Positions 12,996 through 15,716 of a DNA stretch of 15,716 nucleotides are shown here, piece by piece. Under the pieces are notes generated by a model, which was not told the DNA's origin, did not search any database, and was given only the letters and a program-made list of their open reading frames with translations. Source of the stretch: an uncultured Collinsella sp. (GTDB lineage Bacteria; Actinomycetota; Coriobacteriia; Coriobacteriales; Coriobacteriaceae); contig CAUBTS010000043.1 in assembly GCA_958438955.1 (NCBI GenBank), positions 1 to 15,716 on the forward strand. The letters run 5' to 3'. Positions within the stretch are counted from its first letter, which is position 1, and every line of letters begins with the position of its first letter. A program made the translations under genes and the position numbers.

Positions 12996-15186
12996 ACTCG
13001 CTTGGGGCAACGTCCGCCGCGCCGGCCGCGACTACCTCGTCTACCTTTTGACGCTCACCCTGGGCGTCACGGTCTTCTATGCCTTTAACACCATCTCGAT
13101 GCAGGTCGACATCGCCGGCATCGATGAAAAGGGCTTGGCGCAGGTTATGGGCAGCATGCTCGGCAACCTGACGTACTTTTTGGCCGGTGTCATGGCCTTT
13201 TTGATGGTGTATGCCAATAACTTCATCATGAAACGCCGCAAGAAGGAGTTTGGCCTGTACCAGGTGCTCGGCATGGGGCGCGGGCGCGTCGCCACGATTA
13301 TGGCGCTCGAGACGGTGATCGTTTCGGTCGTGGCCTTTGTCGCCGGCATTGTGCTGGGTGTGGGACTCTCCCAGCTCATGACGTTCTTTACGGCCTCGCT
13401 CTTTAAGACACAGATCGCCAATTTCCACTTCTTTTTCTCGGTGCATGCGTTCAACCTGACCCTTGCTTGCATGCTCGTAATGTTTGTGCTCACGCTACTG
13501 CTGAACCTTCGCGCCGTGCGTCGTACCAAACTCATCGAGCTTATGGGTGCCGAGCGTCGCAACGAGAGCATCAAGACACGCAACCCCTGGATTGCGATTG
13601 CCATCTTTGTCGTGGGCGTGGCGCTTGTGGGCGTGGCCTATTACCGTCTGTTACGTGATGGGTTCCCGCTAACCGCGACGGACAGCAAGCTGCAAGAGGC
13701 CATGAACCAGTTTGGTATTACGACCGCTATGGTTACCGTGGGCACCTTTGCCCTGTTCTGGGGACTCTCGGGCATGCTCATCAAGCTGCTGCAGAGCCTG
13801 CGTGGCGTGTATTGGCGCGGCCTCAACATGTTTACCGTGCGCCAGCTTGCGGCCAAGGTCAACACGGTGTGCTTTTCGATGGGCGTCATCGCGATGCTCC
13901 TGTTTTTGGCCATCACTTCGGTGACGTGCGGTATGTCGATTGCCAACGTGATGAACGAAAACCTGGAGCGCTTTAACCCTGTTGATGTGTCTCAGACGTA
14001 TGTCTATTACACGCCCGAAACGCTCGACTACTACAAAGAGTATGTCAATCCGTCTGAGGCCGATCGCATGGTGCTGGCCGATAGTACGGTCGATTTGTAC
14101 CCCGCATGGCACGGTAAGGGCAAGTCGGCGGGCAACAACGACGAGACCGGCAAGAAGGTCAATATCGCCGATGTTGCCGGTGAGCATGTGCAGATCGATT
14201 CGTATCTGAGTTACCCAGTTGGCGGCTCGAATCCTTCGGTGACCCCAAGTGAGATGTGCAAGATCATGGGCGAAAAGCTTCCCAAGGCGTTCGGGGGTAG
14301 CAATGCCGATGCGATGGGTCTGTATGTGACGCCGGCGAGTCAGTACAACAAACTGCGTCAGATGATGGGCGAGGAGCCGGTGCACATCGGTCACGACCAG
14401 TATCTGCTTACGTGTGATATGGGCGGCGAGCTGGTCGACCTGTACACCAAGTATATGGCTGGCGGCCATGCCCTTACCTTGGGCGGGCATGAGCTCAAGC
14501 CCGCAACCGATAAGTCGGACGAAGATACGGCGGCCATCGCCAACTCGGCGATGGGCAGCAATCCGGGTACCGTCGTCGTTTCCGACGAGCTGTTGTCCCA
14601 ACTTAATCTGCAGCCGTATTCCAGTAGCCTGCTCGTTAACTACAAACAGGGGATGGATACGACCGAGGCAGACGAGAGCATTAAATACACTCTGCTCGAC
14701 AATCTGCTCGTTGACGGCAAGGAGCCGGGGTCGTGGGGAACCTTCATCACACGCTCCGAGATGTACGCGCAAGCAGCGCAAATGAACGGTCTTATTAGCT
14801 ATCTAGCCATCTACATCGGCTTTGTATTGGTCGTTGCATGCACGGCGATTCTGTCGATCCAGCAACTCTCCAACGTGGCCGACGGCAGCCGCAGCTATCG
14901 TGTACTGGCACAGATCGGCTGCGACGACCGCCAGATTCGCCATTCGGTGATGGCGCAGCAAGCGGTATTCTTCCTGTTCCCGCTGGCAGTGGGCCTGGCG
15001 CACTCCTTTGTGGCACTTAAGGTGATCATCGAGTTGGTGAGCATTTTCGGAAATATGAGCATTGGCGGTACCGTGGGCCTCACCTGTGCAATCTTCCTGG
15101 CAGCATACGGTGGCTACTTCCTGGTGACCTACCTCATGAGCACCGGCATGGTGCGAGCTGCCATTGCCACCCGCTACAGCGAGTAG
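12985..15186 (+). CDS. ABC transporter permease, BceB-like FtsX family
   Basis: This 733-residue membrane protein shows about ten hydrophobic helices: near 17-38, 60-82, 105-130, 150-175, 202-222, 247-268 and 292-318, and three after about 600. A hydrophilic region of roughly 280 residues separates helices 7 and 8. That topology (7 + large extracytoplasmic domain + 3, FtsX domains at both ends) is the hallmark of BceB-type permeases, which with BceA confer resistance to cell-wall-active peptides and act as co-sensor for a histidine kinase. The ATG at 12985 is preceded by GTGAGGG and overlaps the ATPase gene; the GTG at 12973 is an alternative start. A transport substrate cannot be named. An intrinsic terminator follows at 15225. 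A 32-bp copy of its 3' end survives at 15607. Confidence 0.88.
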   Translation: MLCKLAWGNVRRAGRDYLVYLLTLTLGVTVFYAFNTISMQVDIAGIDEKGLAQVMGSMLGNLTYFLAGVMAFLMVYANNFIMKRRKKEFGLYQVLGMGRGRVATIMALETVIVSVVAFVAGIVLGVGLSQLMTFFTASLFKTQIANFHFFFSVHAFNLTLACMLVMFVLTLLLNLRAVRRTKLIELMGAERRNESIKTRNPWIAIAIFVVGVALVGVAYYRLLRDGFPLTATDSKLQEAMNQFGITTAMVTVGTFALFWGLSGMLIKLLQSLRGVYWRGLNMFTVRQLAAKVNTVCFSMGVIAMLLFLAITSVTCGMSIANVMNENLERFNPVDVSQTYVYYTPETLDYYKEYVNPSEADRMVLADSTVDLYPAWHGKGKSAGNNDETGKKVNIADVAGEHVQIDSYLSYPVGGSNPSVTPSEMCKIMGEKLPKAFGGSNADAMGLYVTPASQYNKLRQMMGEEPVHIGHDQYLLTCDMGGELVDLYTKYMAGGHALTLGGHELKPATDKSDEDTAAIANSAMGSNPGTVVVSDELLSQLNLQPYSSSLLVNYKQGMDTTEADESIKYTLLDNLLVDGKEPGSWGTFITRSEMYAQAAQMNGLISYLAIYIGFVLVVACTAILSIQQLSNVADGSRSYRVLAQIGCDDRQIRHSVMAQQAVFFLFPLAVGLAHSFVALKVIIELVSIFGNMSIGGTVGLTCAIFLAAYGGYFLVTYLMSTGMVRAAIATRYSE

Positions 15187-15224
15187 CAAGCGGGCAAAAT
15201 CGTCGCAAAATCAGAGGCGTATGA

Positions 15225-15264
15225 CCGCCGCGAAGGGACCAGGGGCCCTTTCGCGGCGGTTTTT
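15225..15264 (+). terminator. Intrinsic terminator of the ABC transporter operon
   Basis: CCGCCGCGAAGGG (15225-15237) pairs with CCCTTTCGCGGCGG (15246-15259), with one bulged A-position, followed by TTTTT. It lies 38 nt after the permease stop. Confidence 0.88.
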
Positions 15265-15287
15265 GCCTATCTGGTGCGTCTCAGATA

Positions 15288-15408
15288 CAAGTGAGTAGAC
15301 TTTTTTGAACCTGCCGAGCACATCGCGACAAATGATCTATAAAACTGCAGGTCAGAGCTGTGGCGTTTTAGGGCGTGCTCGGCCTTCTGCAAAAAGCCTA
15401 CTCACTTG
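15288..15408. repeat. 121-bp nested palindromic element
   Basis: CAAGTGAGTAGACTTTTTTG (15288-15307) is complementary, with one mismatch and one indel, to 15390-15408. Inside, GCCGAGCAC (15313-15321) pairs with GTGCTCGGC (15375-15383). TAAAAC (15340-15345) pairs with GTTTTA (15365-15370). The core carries AAACTGCAGGTCAGAG, also found at 10968-10983. There is no coding capacity. The flanking T-run (15410-15414) could make it a secondary terminator, but the length and nested shape suggest a MITE-like or structured element. Confidence 0.65.
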
Positions 15409-15546
15409 GTTTTTCTGCTAGAAGACCGCCACGAGGGAAGGCAACTCCCTTACGTCGGTTTGGACGTTTGCCCAGATAAAACCTGCCAAAATAAACCTGT
15501 TCCTTTTCGGCAAGTGGTTTCAACTGAACGGCGGGCGGTGCGGCTT
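15409..15546. other. Non-coding spacer with degenerate repeats
   Basis: No gene is seen. GAGGGAAGGCAACTCCCTT forms a small hairpin around 15433-15451. The phrases AAAACCTGCC and ATAAACCTGTTCC (about 15478-15503) look like an imperfect direct repeat. Confidence 0.35.
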
Positions 15547-15602
15547 GTAGTCATTGGGGACGTTCTTAAACGACTAGTCAAACAAGAACGTCCAATGACT
15601 AC
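15547..15602. repeat. REP-like palindromic repeat, copy Y
   Basis: The left arm starts GTAGTCATTGGGGACG (15547-15567) and pairs with AAGAACGTCCAATGACTAC (15584-15602), with a two-base GG bulge. The loop holds GACTAGTC. It shares start, end and centre with the 71-bp copy at 2653-2723, which has an additional insertion of about ten bases in its right half. It directly abuts a permease 3'-end relic. Confidence 0.7.
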
Positions 15603-15606
15603 CCCT

Positions 15607-15638
15607 GAGCCGCCATAGCCACCCGCTACAGTGAGTAA
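15607..15638 (+). pseudogene. Relic of a second permease 3' end
   Basis: Bases 15607-15638 match the end of the permease gene (15155-15186) at 28 of 32 positions. Translated in frame it gives AIATRYSE and a stop, identical to the permease C-terminus, with synonymous third-base changes. Upstream in frame is a TGA within three codons, so only this scrap remains. It points to a former paralogous permease lost by deletion, possibly with the adjacent repeat involved. Confidence 0.6.
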
Positions 15639-15684
15639 CTCACCCAGTTTGGAATTATCGTAGGTTGAGCATAAGTCAGACACT

Positions 15685-15716
15685 ATGACCCAATCCGAGG
15701 GCACGGAAACGACAGG
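15685..15716 (+). CDS. Possible start of a further gene, cut by the window edge
   Basis: An ATG at 15685 opens a frame (MTQSEGTETTG...) that runs off the window. There is no Shine-Dalgarno sequence. A weak promoter (TTTGGA, 16 bp, CATAAG) would place the transcript start close to the ATG, so a leaderless gene is conceivable. Too little is visible to judge. Confidence 0.15.
   Translation, partial: MTQSEGTETT

Noticed and set aside
1..15716. tRNA genes, rRNA, CRISPR arrays, insertion sequences with transposase genes, prophage genes
   Set aside because: I looked for cloverleaf/CCA patterns, regularly spaced direct repeats and transposase or phage motifs on both strands and saw none.

Overview
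The window is a chromosomal, GC-rich (about 60 percent) segment from an anaerobic bacterium. A galactose/tagatose catabolic gene set, a flavodiiron oxygen/NO reductase, dense short intergenic repeats and the protein flavour together suggest an actinobacterial gut anaerobe of the Coriobacteriia, probably Collinsella-like. That placement is inference; no rRNA or other marker gene is present.

Layout. (1) 1-2471, + strand: the 3' end of lacB (galactose-6-phosphate isomerase subunit), a lacX-type aldose 1-epimerase homologue and lacC (tagatose-6-phosphate kinase). About 150-nt structured elements follow immediately after the lacB and lacC stop codons. The two copies keep the same five-helix fold while many paired bases differ, so this looks like a genuine, possibly undescribed RNA or dispersed element. 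(2) 2472-5643: intergenic repeats and a terminator, then galK-galT (Leloir pathway) on the - strand, with galK and galT coupled by a TAATG overlap. (3) 5644-7013: a shared control region with three copies of a GAGTACGTTAACA-type operator, then a divergent LacI-family regulator that probably binds them. (4) 7143-8303: a flavodiiron protein with its own extended -10 promoter and a strong terminator. (5) 8378-10373: a DeoR-family regulator divergent from a class II ketose-bisphosphate aldolase with GatY/KbaY active-site spacing. The aldolase could supply the tagatose-1,6-bisphosphate cleavage step that lacB and lacC need. (6) 10374-11071: a 153-bp element bounded by perfect 38-bp inverted repeats, then about 500 bp with no convincing gene. 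(7) 11072-12061, - strand: a single reading frame fusing a MutT-type NUDIX domain to a Vsr-type endonuclease. (8) 12210-15186, + strand: a BceAB-like ABC transporter (ATPase plus 10-TM FtsX-type permease) preceded by a site resembling the BceR operator. (9) 15187-15716: a terminator, two palindromic elements and a 32-bp relic of a second permease 3' end.

How it fits together. The left two thirds can handle galactose by two routes: galactose-6-phosphate through LacAB/LacC/aldolase, and free galactose through GalK/GalT with a mutarotase-like enzyme. The sugar loci carry separate LacI and DeoR regulators. The right third holds an antimicrobial-peptide-type transporter and a nucleotide-pool/DNA-repair fusion. 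Intergenic DNA is unusually rich in palindromes, several containing GGGGAC, which suggests REP-like elements mobilised in trans.

The strongest candidate for something new is the pair of covarying structured elements at 227-379 and 2473-2624.
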